64,000 nt of DNA, taken from assembly GCA_002708825.1 (NCBI GenBank), contig PAPF01000039.1, positions 79,419 to 143,418 on the forward strand. Reading direction: 5' to 3'. Both the position numbers and the translations under genes were made by a program. The notes under the pieces were generated by a model that saw nothing but the letters and a program-made list of their open reading frames with translations, did no database searches and had not been told where the DNA came from. Shown one piece after another: positions 18,237 through 28,083 of this stretch (positions are counted from its first letter, which is position 1; each line of letters begins with the position of its first letter). This DNA is from Phyllobacteriaceae bacterium. Lineage in GTDB: Bacteria; Pseudomonadota; Alphaproteobacteria; Rhizobiales; Rhizobiaceae.

Positions 18237-19316
18237 ATGGTGTCGGTGGCCGAGAGCGCCCGCAACCTGGCATTCGTCCTGCTGGCTGTCTGCCTGACCG
18301 GCTGGCTGCTGTGGATCGGATCGGCGGTGCTGTGGCCGATCTTCGCCGCCATCCTGAGCACCTACATCCTGTCCGCCGTGGCGGAATTCATCGCCCGCGT
18401 GCCGGTATTGCGCCTGGCGCCGCGCTGGCTGCGTAGCCTGGGCCTCGCCGCTGCCTTCGCTGCCGTGCTGCTCTTCTTCGCCGCCATTGTCGGCTCCACG
18501 GTGGACAGCCTGGTCCGCGTGGCGCCCACCTATCAGCAGAACCTGGTGAGCCTCGCCGGCCAGCTCAGCCAGTGGGCGGGTTTCGAACAGACCCCCACCT
18601 GGGAAACGCTGCGCACATGGCTTGCCGGGCGCGTCAGCCTGCAGGCCCTCATCACCGCCACGCTGGGCCAGGTGACCGCCATGGGCGGGCAGATCATCCT
18701 GATCATCTTCTACGTGGTGTTCCTGATGGCCGAGCGCGGCCAGTTCGCCGCCAAGCTGACAAGCGTTGCGGGCGACGCGGAGAGGGCGCGCCGCGCCCAT
18801 GAGGTGATTGCCTCCATCAACCGCTCGATCACCGATTATCTTGCGGTCAAGACGCTGATCAATGTCATCCTCGGCGTCGTGTCCTACCTCATCATGATCG
18901 CGCTGGGCATTGATTTCGCGGCCTTCTGGGCCATCCTCATCGGACTGATGAATTACATTCCCTATGTCGGCTCCATCGTCGGCGTTGCATTTCCTGTCCT
19001 GCTCAGCCTGGCGCAGTTCGGTTCGCTGGGCCAGACCGCCGTGGCCGCCGTTGCGCTCACCCTGGCGCAGATGTCGGTCGGCTATGTGGTCGAGCCGCGC
19101 ATGATCGGCCAGTCGGTGAACCTGAGCCCGTTTGTCGTCATGGTCGCCCTTGCCATCTGGTCGGCGCTGTGGGGCGTGCCGGGGGCGATCCTCGCGGTGC
19201 CGCTGACGGCCATCCTTTCCATCGTTCTGGCTGCTTCGCCGTCGACGCGCGGCCTCTCCGTCCTGCTGTCGGCCGACGGCAATGCGCCTTCGCCGGAAAG
19301 GGCGATGTCCCGATGA
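18237..19316 (+). CDS. AI-2E family transporter (permease)
   Basis: 359 residues from ATG 18237, with a purine-rich GGGAGGGGG at about 18219-18227. An ORF extension upstream lacks a good start. Polytopic membrane protein: helices at roughly residues 10-30, 33-55, 65-85, then a soluble loop, and four or five helices in the C-terminal half containing NYIPYVGSIVG and PRMIGQSVNLSPFVV, both typical of the AI-2E/YdiK family. Members export small molecules or exchange sodium and protons; the substrate here is unknown. The phospholipase D-like gene overlaps its stop by 4 bases. Confidence 0.88.
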   Translation: MVSVAESARNLAFVLLAVCLTGWLLWIGSAVLWPIFAAILSTYILSAVAEFIARVPVLRLAPRWLRSLGLAAAFAAVLLFFAAIVGSTVDSLVRVAPTYQQNLVSLAGQLSQWAGFEQTPTWETLRTWLAGRVSLQALITATLGQVTAMGGQIILIIFYVVFLMAERGQFAAKLTSVAGDAERARRAHEVIASINRSITDYLAVKTLINVILGVVSYLIMIALGIDFAAFWAILIGLMNYIPYVGSIVGVAFPVLLSLAQFGSLGQTAVAAVALTLAQMSVGYVVEPRMIGQSVNLSPFVVMVALAIWSALWGVPGAILAVPLTAILSIVLAASPSTRGLSVLLSADGNAPSPERAMSR

Positions 19317-20860
19317 GGCTCGTGGTCGCCGGCATCCTTGTGGTCATCCTCCTGGCGCTGCTGGGGCTCGCCATCTTGCGGATGGTCTATCCGCCGCCCG
19401 TGCCGGCGGACCGGTCATCGACCGCCTTGCCTCCGGCCACCCACGGGCCGCTGGCCGAGGGGCTGAGGCCGCTGCTTGAGGCCAATCCCGGCCTGACGGG
19501 AATCCTGCCTTTGTCGGAAGGCGTCGACGCCTTCATCGCCCGCCTGGCGCTCGTGCGTGCGGCCACCACGGCCATCGACGCCCGCTATTACATCTGGCAT
19601 CGCGACATGACCGGCCTCGTGCTGATGCGCGAATTGCTTGCGGCGGCAGAACGCGGCGTCAAGGTGCGCCTGCTGGTCGATGACAATGGCACGCCCGGCT
19701 ACGACGCCGAGCTGGCTGCCTTCGCGCGTCATCCGAACATGGACGTGCGCATCTTCAACCCCTTCATGATGCGCCAACCGCGCCTGCTGAACTATGCCTT
19801 CGATTTCTTTCGCCTGAACCGGCGCATGCACAACAAGTCGCTGACCGTGGACGGGCTGGCGACCATCGTCGGCGGGCGCAATGTCGGCGACGAGTATTTT
19901 GCCGCCGGCGACAGCCTGTTCGTCGATCTCGATGTCCTTGCCGTGGGCGATGCGGTCGGCGCCGTCACGCGCGATTTCGACGACTACTGGGCAAGCCCTT
20001 CAGCCATTCCGGCAGACACCGTGCTCGGCGCAGGTCACGCCTCCACCGACGGCCTGCTGCGCGACGCGGACAGGCAGCTCAAGGCGCAAGCCTTCATGGA
20101 TTACCGGCAGGCCCTTGCCGAGAGCGGGTTGATCCGGCGCATGGCCGCCGGCGAGGACATCTTCCGCTGGCGCAAGGCGCGGCTGCATTCCGACGACCCT
20201 GCAAAGGGTCAGGGGCCGGTGCCCGAGGATCGCCTGCTGATCGCCCGCCTTTTCGAGGGTATCGGCGAGCCTGCCACCAGTCTTAACCTGGTTTCGCCCT
20301 ATTTCATTCCGGGCCGGATCGGAGCGGCTGCGCTCACCGACTGGGCCGATCGCGGCGTCAGGGTCGCCGTGCTCACCAACTCGCTGGAAGCCACGGACGT
20401 GACGGCGGTCCATGCCGGCTATGCCAAATACCGCAAGGACCTGCTCAAGGCCGGGATCGGGCTCTTCGAACTGAGGCGCGAGACCGGCGTACCGGGCGGG
20501 CGCGGCCGTCTCGGGCTTTCCGGTTCGTCTGCCTCCAGCCTGCATGCCAAGACCTTCTCGGTGGATGGCCGAAACATCTTTGTCGGTTCGTTCAATTTCG
20601 ATCCGCGCTCGGCGCTGCTCAATTGCGAAATGGGCCTCGTCATCGAGGACGCCGCGCTTGCCGGGGAACTGGACAAGGCCTTTGGCGACACGGTACCCGC
20701 CGCCGCCTGGGCGGTCTCCCTCGAGGAGGGGGACACGTTGCTGTGGCACGGCGAGGAAAAAGGCCGCACGGTCACGCGCGATGACGAACCGGGCGGATCG
20801 CTCATGCGCTCGGTCATGCTGACCGTGATCGGCTGGCTGCCGGTCGAGTGGTTGCTCTAG
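19313..20860 (+). CDS. Phospholipase D-like / cardiolipin synthase C-type protein
   Basis: 515 residues from ATG 19313, overlapping the permease stop (ATGA). One N-terminal membrane helix (residues 3-25), then two PLD repeats with HKD motifs: MHNKSLTVDG in the first half and LHAKTFSVDG in the second. Additional conserved segments are RYYIWHRDMTG, VGGRNVGDEYF and VGSFNFDPRSA. Size and arrangement resemble ClsC/YmdC cardiolipin synthases, which join phospholipid head groups, but a phosphodiesterase of another kind cannot be excluded. Two REP-like repeats follow immediately. Confidence 0.85.
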   Translation: MRLVVAGILVVILLALLGLAILRMVYPPPVPADRSSTALPPATHGPLAEGLRPLLEANPGLTGILPLSEGVDAFIARLALVRAATTAIDARYYIWHRDMTGLVLMRELLAAAERGVKVRLLVDDNGTPGYDAELAAFARHPNMDVRIFNPFMMRQPRLLNYAFDFFRLNRRMHNKSLTVDGLATIVGGRNVGDEYFAAGDSLFVDLDVLAVGDAVGAVTRDFDDYWASPSAIPADTVLGAGHASTDGLLRDADRQLKAQAFMDYRQALAESGLIRRMAAGEDIFRWRKARLHSDDPAKGQGPVPEDRLLIARLFEGIGEPATSLNLVSPYFIPGRIGAAALTDWADRGVRVAVLTNSLEATDVTAVHAGYAKYRKDLLKAGIGLFELRRETGVPGGRGRLGLSGSSASSLHAKTFSVDGRNIFVGSFNFDPRSALLNCEMGLVIEDAALAGELDKAFGDTVPAAAWAVSLEEGDTLLWHGEEKGRTVTRDDEPGGSLMRSVMLTVIGWLPVEWLL

Positions 20861-20861
20861 A

Positions 20862-20962
20862 GCAATTCCAGCGAAAGTGGGCACCGGTTTCGTGTCCGGA
20901 ATTGCGGAGAGGGGTTCGGCAATTCCAGCGAAAGTGGGCGCCGGTTTCGCGTCCGGAATTGC
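20862..20962. repeat. Two tandem palindromic REP-like units
   Basis: Two near-identical 44-base units, 20862-20905 and 20919-20962, begin with GCAATTCC and end with GGAATTGC, so each can fold into a hairpin. They differ at about 2 positions. The motif family with ends CAATTCC/GGAATTG is common in intergenic DNA of Rhizobiales. It lies directly after the phospholipase D gene and before the convergent toxin gene, where it could act as an mRNA end. Confidence 0.7.
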
Positions 20963-20999
20963 GGACAGAGCCTTTCAGGGACCGTCGCAGATGCGCCGG

Positions 21000-21395
21000 T
21001 CAGGGCTGAAGGCCGGCGATCGGAACGGAATGGTCGCGCAGGAAGCGCGTCGCCCCGTCTTCATCGATCTCACCGGCCGCGACTCCGAGAACGAAAGCGA
21101 TCAGGTCGTGCTGACCGGCTTCGACGCTGTAACCGTTGAAGTACAGGAAAAGGTCGGCCGCCATATAGGCAGTGCGCTTGTTTCCGTCCACAAAAGGGTG
21201 GTTTTTCGCGATGCCGAACAGGTAGGCGGCAGCGAGAACGAAAAGATCATTCTCGCCATAGAAATGCTTCTGTTCCGCCCTGCCAAGGGCAGACTCCAGC
21301 ATGCCTTCATCTCGCAGGCCAGCGGCACCGCCATGCAGCCTTAGCTGTTCCGCATGGATGGCTTCGATAAATGGCCGATCATGGAATGCGATCAC
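21000..21395 (-). CDS. doc: Doc-family (Fic fold) toxin
   Basis: 131 residues from a GTG that overlaps the antitoxin stop (GTGA). The Fic/Doc motif HPFVDGNKRT is complete, and the GMLESALGRAEQ and YLFGIAKN segments are typical of death-on-curing proteins. Doc phosphorylates elongation factor Tu and stops translation. The partner is an AbrB-type protein, not the Phd antitoxin of phage P1. Codon use and GC are somewhat lower than in the neighbouring metabolic genes. Confidence 0.92.
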   Translation of the reverse strand: MIAFHDRPFIEAIHAEQLRLHGGAAGLRDEGMLESALGRAEQKHFYGENDLFVLAAAYLFGIAKNHPFVDGNKRTAYMAADLFLYFNGYSVEAGQHDLIAFVLGVAAGEIDEDGATRFLRDHSVPIAGLQP

Positions 21396-21622
21396 TTCGC
21401 CAACTCGCGAAGGGCGACCTCGTACTTCTTCATCCGCTCGCGGGCGATCTTCATCTTGCGCTCGAACTCCTCACGGTCGTCCTGCACCCGCTTGATACGA
21501 AGATCGTCGCCATCTTCCATGATCACGAGGTTATCGCCTGCTGCGAGGCCCCGCTTCTGGAGGATTTCCTTTGGAATGATGATTCCCTCGGAGTTTCCGA
21601 TTTTTCTGATGATGACGTTCAT
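21392..21622 (-). CDS. AbrB/MazE-type antitoxin
   Basis: 76 residues. The N-terminal MNVIIRKIGNSEGIIIPKEIL is the swapped-hairpin SpoVT-AbrB DNA-binding domain. The charged C-terminal half (about residues 44-76) would neutralise the Doc toxin. The genes overlap by four bases. A consensus-like promoter and three GTTGCAAC palindromes lie upstream, indicating autoregulation. Confidence 0.9.
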   Translation of the reverse strand: MNVIIRKIGNSEGIIIPKEILQKRGLAAGDNLVIMEDGDDLRIKRVQDDREEFERKMKIARERMKKYEVALRELAK

Positions 21623-21637
21623 GGCTCTGCCTCCGAT

Positions 21638-21694
21638 GTTGCAACATGCATTATAACATCGGCTTTCAGTTGTTGCAACGCCTGTTGCAACAGG
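21638..21694 (-). promoter_or_regulatory. Promoter and triple GTTGCAAC operator of the Doc module
   Basis: On the minus strand the -35 box is TTGCAA (21678-21673) and the -10 box is TATAAT (21655-21650), with a 17-base spacer. GTTGCAAC occurs three times, at 21638-21645, 21672-21679 and 21684-21691. The first lies within ATGTTGCAACAT and the third within the perfect palindrome CCTGTTGCAACAGG (21681-21694). The middle copy covers the -35 box. The antitoxin is the obvious candidate to bind. The whole element fits between the mutase stop and the antitoxin ATG. Confidence 0.6.
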
Positions 21695-21696
21695 GT

Positions 21697-23826
21697 TCAG
21701 TCCTGGGCCATCAGGAGCGAGATCACTTCGCCGGCGGCTTCGGCGATCACCGTTCCCGGCCCGAAGATCGCGGCGGCGCCGGCCTTGCGCACCGCGTCGT
21801 GGTCTTGCGGCGGGATGACGCCGCCGGCCACGACCAGGATGTCACCACGGCCGCGATCCTCCAGCGCCTTCTTCAGTTCCGGCACCAGGGTCAGGTGACC
21901 GGCTGCCAGCGAGGAGGCACCGATCACGTGCACGTCATGCTCCACCGCCAGTTCTGCCACTTCCTCAGGCGTCTGGAACATGGCGCCGACCACGACGTCG
22001 AAGCCAAGGTCGCCGAACGCGGTGGCGATCACCTTCTGGCCCCGGTCGTGGCCGTCCTGACCCATCTTGGCGACCAGGATGCGCGGACGCTCACCCTTCT
22101 TCTCCTCGAAGGCCTCCACCTGTTCGATGGCCGCCTCGACGCGCGGATCGTCGCCGGCGGTGCGCCGGTAAACCCCTGCAATGGTCCGGATCTCCGCGAC
22201 ATGCCGTCCGAAGGCCTTTTCCAGCGCAAGACTGATTTCGCCCACCGTGGCCTTGGCACGCGCCGCGCGGATGGCGAACTCCAGCAGGTTGCCGTCGCCC
22301 GTCGCCGCATCGGTCAGGGCCGACAGCGCGGCTTCAACCGCGCCGACGTCGCGCGTGCCCTTCAGTTCCTGCAGCTTGGAAAGCTGGCGCGCGCGCACCT
22401 GTGCATTGTCGACCTTGAGCACATCGACGGCGCGATCCTCCTCCGGCCGGAAGGCGTTGACGCCGATCACCGGCTGCTGCCCGGTGTCGATGCGCGCCTG
22501 CGTGCGCGCAGCAGCCTCCTCGATGCGCATCTTCGGCACGCCCTTCTCGATGGCAGATGCCATGCCGCCAAGGTTTTCGACTTCCTCGATATGGCTCAGC
22601 GCGCGCACGGCCAGATCCTGCGTCAGGCGTTCCACGAAGGCCGAGCCGCCCCAGGGATCGATCATCCGGGTCGTGCCGGATTCGTGCGCCAGGACAAGCT
22701 GCGTGTTGCGCGCGATGCGGGCCGAATGGTCGGTGGGCAGCGCCAGCGCCTCGTCGAAGGCGTTGGTGTGCAGCGATTGCGTATGCCCCTGCGTGGCGGC
22801 CATCGCCTCCACCATGGTGCGCATCACGTTGTTCCAGGGATCCTGCGCCGTCAGCGACCAGCCGGATGTCTGGCAATGAGTGCGCAGCGACAGCGAGCGG
22901 TCGTCGCGCGGGGTGAATTCCTTCTGCATCAGCGTGGCCCAGATCAGCCGCGCGGCGCGCAGCTTTGCCACTTCCATGAAGAAGTTCATGCCAATGGCCC
23001 AGAAGAAGGAAAGCCTGGGCGCGAAGGCGTCGATGGAAAGCCCGGCCGCGACACCAGCGCGGGCATATTCGATGCCGTCGGCAATCGTATAGGCCAGTTC
23101 CAGGTCCGCAGTCGCGCCGGCTTCCTGCATGTGGTAGCCGGAAATCGAGATGGAATTGAACCGCGGCATGTGCGCCGAGGTGTAGGCGAAGATGTCGGAG
23201 ATGATCCGCATCGAGGGCTTGGGCGGGTAGATATAGGTGTTGCGGACCATGAACTCCTTGAGGATGTCGTTCTGGATGGTCCCCGAAAGCTTCTCCTGGG
23301 AAACGCCCTGTTCCTCCGCCGCCACCACGTAGAGCGCCATGATCGGCAGCACCGCGCCGTTCATGGTCATCGACACGCTCATCTCGTCCAGCGGGATGCC
23401 GTCGAAAAGCTGGCGCATGTCGAGAATGGAATCGATGGCCACGCCCGCCATGCCCACGTCGCCGGCCACGCGCGGGTGGTCGGAATCGTAGCCGCGATGG
23501 GTGGCGAGGTCGAAGGCGACGGACAGTCCCTTCTGCCCGGCGGCAAGATTGCGACGGTAGAAGGCGTTGCTCTCCTCGGCCGTCGAAAAGCCGGCATATT
23601 GCCGGATCGTCCAGGGCCGCTGCACATACATGGTCGGGTAGGGGCCGCGCAGGAAGGGCGGCGCGCCGGGAACCGTCGCATCGAAGGCAAGGCCGCGCAA
23701 ATCCTTCTCGCCATAGGCGTGGCGCAAATCGATGCCTTCCGGCGTCGTCCAGGCCTCACCCTCGTCGACGGTGCCGGGAACGCTGTCCGGCCGTGTCCAG
23801 GCGGTCTTGGTGAAATCGGGTATCAT
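21697..23826 (-). CDS. scpA: Methylmalonyl-CoA mutase, large (catalytic) subunit
   Basis: 709 residues from ATG 23826. B12-dependent isomerase interconverting (R)-methylmalonyl-CoA and succinyl-CoA in propionate assimilation. Seen: [25 protein letters not shown] (substrate barrel entry), [15 protein letters not shown], the [11 protein letters not shown] segment, and in the C-terminal cobalamin domain the motif DGHDRGQKV (D-x-H-x-x-G) with the lower-ligand histidine. Length is normal for the family. The ATG overlaps the stop of the upstream small subunit (ATGA). Confidence 0.96.
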   Translation of the reverse strand: MIPDFTKTAWTRPDSVPGTVDEGEAWTTPEGIDLRHAYGEKDLRGLAFDATVPGAPPFLRGPYPTMYVQRPWTIRQYAGFSTAEESNAFYRRNLAAGQKGLSVAFDLATHRGYDSDHPRVAGDVGMAGVAIDSILDMRQLFDGIPLDEMSVSMTMNGAVLPIMALYVVAAEEQGVSQEKLSGTIQNDILKEFMVRNTYIYPPKPSMRIISDIFAYTSAHMPRFNSISISGYHMQEAGATADLELAYTIADGIEYARAGVAAGLSIDAFAPRLSFFWAIGMNFFMEVAKLRAARLIWATLMQKEFTPRDDRSLSLRTHCQTSGWSLTAQDPWNNVMRTMVEAMAATQGHTQSLHTNAFDEALALPTDHSARIARNTQLVLAHESGTTRMIDPWGGSAFVERLTQDLAVRALSHIEEVENLGGMASAIEKGVPKMRIEEAAARTQARIDTGQQPVIGVNAFRPEEDRAVDVLKVDNAQVRARQLSKLQELKGTRDVGAVEAALSALTDAATGDGNLLEFAIRAARAKATVGEISLALEKAFGRHVAEIRTIAGVYRRTAGDDPRVEAAIEQVEAFEEKKGERPRILVAKMGQDGHDRGQKVIATAFGDLGFDVVVGAMFQTPEEVAELAVEHDVHVIGASSLAAGHLTLVPELKKALEDRGRGDILVVAGGVIPPQDHDAVRKAGAAAIFGPGTVIAEAAGEVISLLMAQD

Positions 23827-25259
23827 GACGCCCCCCCGGCCATCTGTTCGATGCGCGTCACTTCCAGCCGTTCGCAGCGCACGGTTCCGTCGGTCGGCAT
23901 GGGGCGGCGCTGCGCGTCCAGAACCTCCACTGGCCGGTCCTCGGCTGGTGGATAGAGCGTGGAACCGATCAGCACCCGCCGGCCTTCGCGATAGGCCTGT
24001 GCCCGCGCCTCGCCGGCAGCCTTCACCCGCGCCTGGAACCGCCCCTCCAGCAGGCTTTGCAGGATGCCGCCCTCCGCCTCGATGGCCTGGAACTCCGCCC
24101 AGGCCGTCTCGCACAGGCCGTCGGTCAGCGCTTCGATGGCACCGGAGCCCGACGCCGGATCGGCCACGAACCACATCCGGCTTTCCTCCGACAGGACAAG
24201 CTGGGTGTTGCGGGCAAGCCGCCGCGCGAAGGCGTCGGAAAGGCCGTGGGCCAGGCTGTGCGGCAGCACCGAGATCGTGTCGGCGCCGCCGGCAGCCGCC
24301 GCGAAGCAGGCGACCGTGTTGCGCAGCAGGTTCGTTTCCGCATCGCGTCTGGTCAGCATGCGGAAGGATGTCTCGGCATGGACAGACGTGGCCGACGGCT
24401 CGATCCCGCAGACCTCCTGTAAACGCGTCCATAACAGACGCAGCGCCCTGATCTTCGCCATGGTCATGAACTGGTCGGCATCGGCGGAAACGCAGAAGCC
24501 GATATGCGGCGCCGCATAGACGAGCGGCTGCCGTGCCTCCTCGAACATGCGCATGTGGCTGGCGGCAAGCGACAGCATGGCGGCCAGTTCCTGTGCCTCC
24601 GTCGCCCCGCCATTGTGATAGACCCGCCCGTCCGCCTCCAGCAGGACGCCGGGAACCTGCATGGCGAAGAAATGGGCGAGCGACTGCGGCATGGACGCCC
24701 TGAGCGCCTCGATCGACATGCGCAGGCGTCCGGTGCCGGCGAAGACCGCGGCCGGGTCGATTCCGAAGGAAAGCGACAGGGAAGCCGGGTTCACGCGCCG
24801 CCTGGTCATCAGCGCGACCATCCAGTCCAGCGAGTTGCGGCTGGAGGGATGGACGTCGATGCGCAGATGCGTCCGGTCGAGCGGCGTTGCCTCCAGCACG
24901 GCGGCAAGCGAATCGGCCGATGCCGGCAGGCCGTAGCCAAACGCGTTCGGCGCACCCTCGAACACCAGGGCCAAGCCCGTGGCGCCGCCGTCCAGGTCTG
25001 CGGCGATCTGGGCCTTGGCGCGGTCGATGTCGGGGTCGTCGACCCGTTGAACGCGCGTCCAAGGCCGGCCACCGTGCGAACCGGCGATCAGTCGCGGCTC
25101 GGCGGCTTTGGCCAGCGGCTCGATGCGGATGCCGTCGTCGCTGTGCGACACGAGCGCATCCTCGAAATCCGCGCCCTTGAGCGCCTTTTCAGCCAGCGCG
25201 CGCCAGTCGTCCAGCCCGAGTGCCTCGAATGTTGCTTTCCTGAGGACCGCCGCGTCCAT
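23823..25259 (-). CDS. Methylmalonyl-CoA mutase, small subunit (short form)
   Basis: 478 residues from ATG 25259, preceded by GGAGGT at 25263-25268; an ORF extension further upstream is not needed. Homologous to the TIM-barrel part of the mutase, with [47 protein letters not shown] and [21 protein letters not shown]. No D-x-H-x-x-G cobalamin motif is present, and the protein stops before a B12-binding domain, whereas classical small subunits are about 600 residues and keep a degenerate one. It is presumably a structural partner of the large subunit. No mutase chaperone gene is seen nearby. Confidence 0.88.
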   Translation of the reverse strand: MDAAVLRKATFEALGLDDWRALAEKALKGADFEDALVSHSDDGIRIEPLAKAAEPRLIAGSHGGRPWTRVQRVDDPDIDRAKAQIAADLDGGATGLALVFEGAPNAFGYGLPASADSLAAVLEATPLDRTHLRIDVHPSSRNSLDWMVALMTRRRVNPASLSLSFGIDPAAVFAGTGRLRMSIEALRASMPQSLAHFFAMQVPGVLLEADGRVYHNGGATEAQELAAMLSLAASHMRMFEEARQPLVYAAPHIGFCVSADADQFMTMAKIRALRLLWTRLQEVCGIEPSATSVHAETSFRMLTRRDAETNLLRNTVACFAAAAGGADTISVLPHSLAHGLSDAFARRLARNTQLVLSEESRMWFVADPASGSGAIEALTDGLCETAWAEFQAIEAEGGILQSLLEGRFQARVKAAGEARAQAYREGRRVLIGSTLYPPAEDRPVEVLDAQRRPMPTDGTVRCERLEVTRIEQMAGGAS

Positions 25260-25482
25260 TCCACCTCCGATCCGGCATGATGGGATACCGTGGCCAGACT
25301 TTATGGGTCCGCCCCACGCGGAGCAATGCCGCATTTGGTCAAGGCGATCATCCGGCGCGCGGGCGCGGCGCGTCTGCAACACTTCGCCGCATGCATGGGG
25401 CGGCGGGCGGGCACCGCGCCATTGTGGCAAGGCCAAGCCTTGGCTATATCCGGTTGCAAAGGGGCCCCAACGGAGAACAGGC

Positions 25483-27090
25483 ATGACCGCGGCGGACAGG
25501 ATTTTCATTGGCGCGAGCCGGACACCGGACGACGCCTACCAGCGGCCGGAAGAACTGCTGCTCAAATATGCCAACCGTCATGGCCTGATCACCGGTGCGA
25601 CCGGCACCGGCAAGACGGTGACCTTGCAGATCCTGGCCGAAGCCTTTTCCAATGCAGGCGTCCCGGTCTTCGCCGCCGACATCAAGGGTGACCTGTCGGG
25701 CATCGCCGCCATCGGCGAGCCGAAGGACTTCCTGGCCAAGCGGGCCGAGGCGATCCGTCTCGACGACTATGCCTTCCAGGAATTCCCGGTCATCTTCTGG
25801 GACCTTTTCGGCGAGCAGGGGCACCCGATCCGCGCAACGGTCTCCGAGATGGGGCCGCTGTTGCTGTCACGCCTGATGGACCTTTCGGAAGCACAGGAAG
25901 GCGTGCTCAACATTGCCTTCCAGATCGCCGACGAACAGGGTCTGCTGCTGCTCGACATGAAGGACCTGCAGGCGCTGCTCCTCCACGTCGCCGACAATGC
26001 CGACGAGATTTCCAAGCGCTACGGCAATGTCCACAAGACCTCGGTTGGCGCCATCCAGCGTTCGCTCCTGGTGCTGGAGCGCCAGGGCGGCAACCACTTC
26101 TTCGGAGAGCCGGCGCTGCGCATCGCCGACATCATGCGCACCACGCCGGATGGCCGCGGCGCCGTCAACGTGCTGGCGGCGGACAAGCTGATGATGAACC
26201 CGCGCCTTTACGGCACCTTCCTGCTCTGGCTCCTGTCGGAACTCTTCGAGGAACTGCCCGAGGTGGGCGACCCGGACAAGCCGCGCCTGGTCTTCTTCTT
26301 CGACGAGGCCCACATCCTCTTCGACGAGGCGCCCAAGATCCTCCTTGAACGCATAGAGCAGGTCGTGCGCCTGATCCGTTCCAAGGGCGTGGGCGTCTAT
26401 TTCGTGACGCAGAATCCGCTCGATGTGCCCGATACGGTGCTGGCCCAGCTTGGCAACCGCATCCAGCACGCCCTGCGCGCCTACACCCCGCGCGAACAGA
26501 AGGCTGTGAAGACGGCCGCCGACACCTTCCGGCCCAACCCGGATTTCGACACCTACGAGCAGATCACGAAACTCAGCGTCGGCGAGGCGCTGGTCTCCAC
26601 GCTGGAAGCCAAGGGCGTGCCCTCGGTCGTCCAGCGCACGCTCATTCGCCCGCCATCCTCGCGGCTGGGCCCGATCACCGAGCCTGAACGCCGCAAGGTC
26701 ATGGCGCTCAGCCCTGTTGCTGGCCAGTATGACGAGCCGGTGGACCGCGAATCCGCTTACGAGACGCTGGAGAAGCGCGCCAGAGAGGCCGCGCTGGAGG
26801 AAGAGGAAGCCCGCCGGCGCGAAGCGGAGGAAGACCGCCGCGAGGCCGAACTGCGCGAGCGCGAACGCGGTGAGCGTGAATCCTCCGGCGGCTGGACCAT
26901 TCCCGGCTGGGGATCGGATGACGACGACGATGACGACGACCGCCGCAAGACGCGCCGTTCCTCGTCGCGGCGGCGCACCTCCAACCGCCAGAGTGTCACC
27001 GAGGCCGCGCTCAAGTCGGTGGTCCGCTCCGTCGGTTCATCGCTGGGCCGCGCCCTGGTACGTGGCATCCTGGGCAGCCTCAGGCGGTGA
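25483..27090 (+). CDS. HerA-like ATPase (DUF853 family)
   Basis: 535 residues from ATG 25483. P-loop ATPase: Walker [11 protein letters not shown] near residue 40, Walker [10 protein letters not shown] near residue 275, and [20 protein letters not shown] as a sensor-type segment. It belongs to the HerA/FtsK-like DUF853 (YjgR) family, whose role is unclear and is not the same as archaeal HerA-NurA. The C-terminal 120 residues contain a Glu/Arg-rich coiled coil (about residues 425-465), then a run of eight aspartates, then a basic Arg/Ser tail. The gene diverges from mutA and converges on the L,D-transpeptidase gene. Confidence 0.87.
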   Translation: MTAADRIFIGASRTPDDAYQRPEELLLKYANRHGLITGATGTGKTVTLQILAEAFSNAGVPVFAADIKGDLSGIAAIGEPKDFLAKRAEAIRLDDYAFQEFPVIFWDLFGEQGHPIRATVSEMGPLLLSRLMDLSEAQEGVLNIAFQIADEQGLLLLDMKDLQALLLHVADNADEISKRYGNVHKTSVGAIQRSLLVLERQGGNHFFGEPALRIADIMRTTPDGRGAVNVLAADKLMMNPRLYGTFLLWLLSELFEELPEVGDPDKPRLVFFFDEAHILFDEAPKILLERIEQVVRLIRSKGVGVYFVTQNPLDVPDTVLAQLGNRIQHALRAYTPREQKAVKTAADTFRPNPDFDTYEQITKLSVGEALVSTLEAKGVPSVVQRTLIRPPSSRLGPITEPERRKVMALSPVAGQYDEPVDRESAYETLEKRAREAALEEEEARRREAEEDRREAELRERERGERESSGGWTIPGWGSDDDDDDDDRRKTRRSSSRRRTSNRQSVTEAALKSVVRSVGSSLGRALVRGILGSLRR

Positions 27091-27116
27091 TGCCGCCGCG
27101 CCGCAACCCGTGAAAA

Positions 27117-27140
27117 AGCCGGCCACGCGGGCCGGCTGTT
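27117..27140. terminator. Hairpin between convergent genes
   Basis: AGCCGGCC (27117-27124) pairs with GGCCGGCT (27130-27137) around a 5-base loop and is followed by GTTT. With A-rich sequence on the left side, it can serve both the HerA-like gene and the convergent transpeptidase gene. Confidence 0.6.
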
Positions 27141-27165
27141 TCGCGCTCTCGTATTTTCGGCATCG

Positions 27166-27930
27166 TCAGGCCACGGGTCCGAACAGGTTTCCCGTCACAA
27201 CGACCGGCGTCTGTTCCGGCACGCGGTTGTGCAGGTCGATGATGTCCTGGTTCATCAGCCGCACGCAGCCCGACGAGACGTTCTTGCCGATCGACCACCA
27301 TTCCGGCGAACCGTGCAGGCGGTAGAGCGTGTCCTTGCCGTCCTCGTAGATGTAGAGGGCGCGCGCACCGAGCGGGTTCATCGGACCGCCATCCATGCCG
27401 CCCAGCCAGACATCGTTTTCGCGGTCATAGGTTGTGCGGTATTTTTCCAGTTCCGGCTCGCGCTCGATCATTTCTTCCGGCGGATGCCATTTCGGCCAGA
27501 CCGCCTTGCGCTCGATATAGCCACGACCGGTCCATTCGAAACCTTCGCGCCCCAGGCCCACGCCATAGCGCATGGCCTGGCCATCGGCCTGGGTGAAGTA
27601 GACGAAGTGGTTGTTCGTGTCGACGACCAGCGTCCCGGCCGGTTCGCCGGTGATGTTGGGAACTAGCTGGCGGTGATACTTGCGCGGCACCTTCTGCCAT
27701 GGCACGCCGGGCACCTTGAAGCCGTTGTCGACGACCGGTGCATACATGAGCGCCGGATCGGCAAGTCCCAGAACCGGCCCGGGCGGCGGTGGCGGCGCCA
27801 CCGGCTCCACGGCCTTGGCAGACTTGCGTGTGCTTGAGCATCCGGCAAGTGCCGACGCCGCAACCGCGCCGGTTCCGGTGAGGATCTGCCGCCGCGAAAA
27901 GGTGGCGTGGATTCGGGTCATGGGGGGCAT
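27166..27930 (-). CDS. L,D-transpeptidase lipoprotein (YkuD domain)
   Basis: 254 residues from ATG 27930, with GGAG 4 bases upstream; a second ATG at 27921 lacks one. The N-terminus carries RRQ followed by a hydrophobic stretch ending in the lipobox LAGC, so it is probably a Tat- or Sec-exported lipoprotein. A proline-rich linker follows. The catalytic domain has HGSPEWWSIGKNVSSGCVRLMN, the H-x(n)-S-x-G-C-x-R motif with the nucleophile cysteine. It forms 3-3 cross-links in peptidoglycan or attaches proteins to it. Confidence 0.93.
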   Translation of the reverse strand: MPPMTRIHATFSRRQILTGTGAVAASALAGCSSTRKSAKAVEPVAPPPPPGPVLGLADPALMYAPVVDNGFKVPGVPWQKVPRKYHRQLVPNITGEPAGTLVVDTNNHFVYFTQADGQAMRYGVGLGREGFEWTGRGYIERKAVWPKWHPPEEMIEREPELEKYRTTYDRENDVWLGGMDGGPMNPLGARALYIYEDGKDTLYRLHGSPEWWSIGKNVSSGCVRLMNQDIIDLHNRVPEQTPVVVTGNLFGPVA

Positions 27931-28083
27931 GGTCTCCGCTTGAATTTCGTCTCTGAACGCCGCGAATCGGGCTCCGGTTCCAGTCCCGGCATCCATGCCC
28001 ATCCGATTCGGGCCAAAATGGGGACACGGGCCGCCGGCAGCCGACCTCGAGCCTGACTAGCAGGGTCGTGCCGTTTCCGGTAG

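Noticed and set aside
20861..20999. Insertion sequence remnant between the phospholipase D gene and doc
   Set aside because: The inverted ends belong to 44-base REP-like units; there is no transposase and no target duplication.
21646..23955. 769-codon open frame on the plus strand
   Set aside because: Exactly antisense to the methylmalonyl-CoA mutase large subunit, Arg/His/Gly-rich, no RBS.
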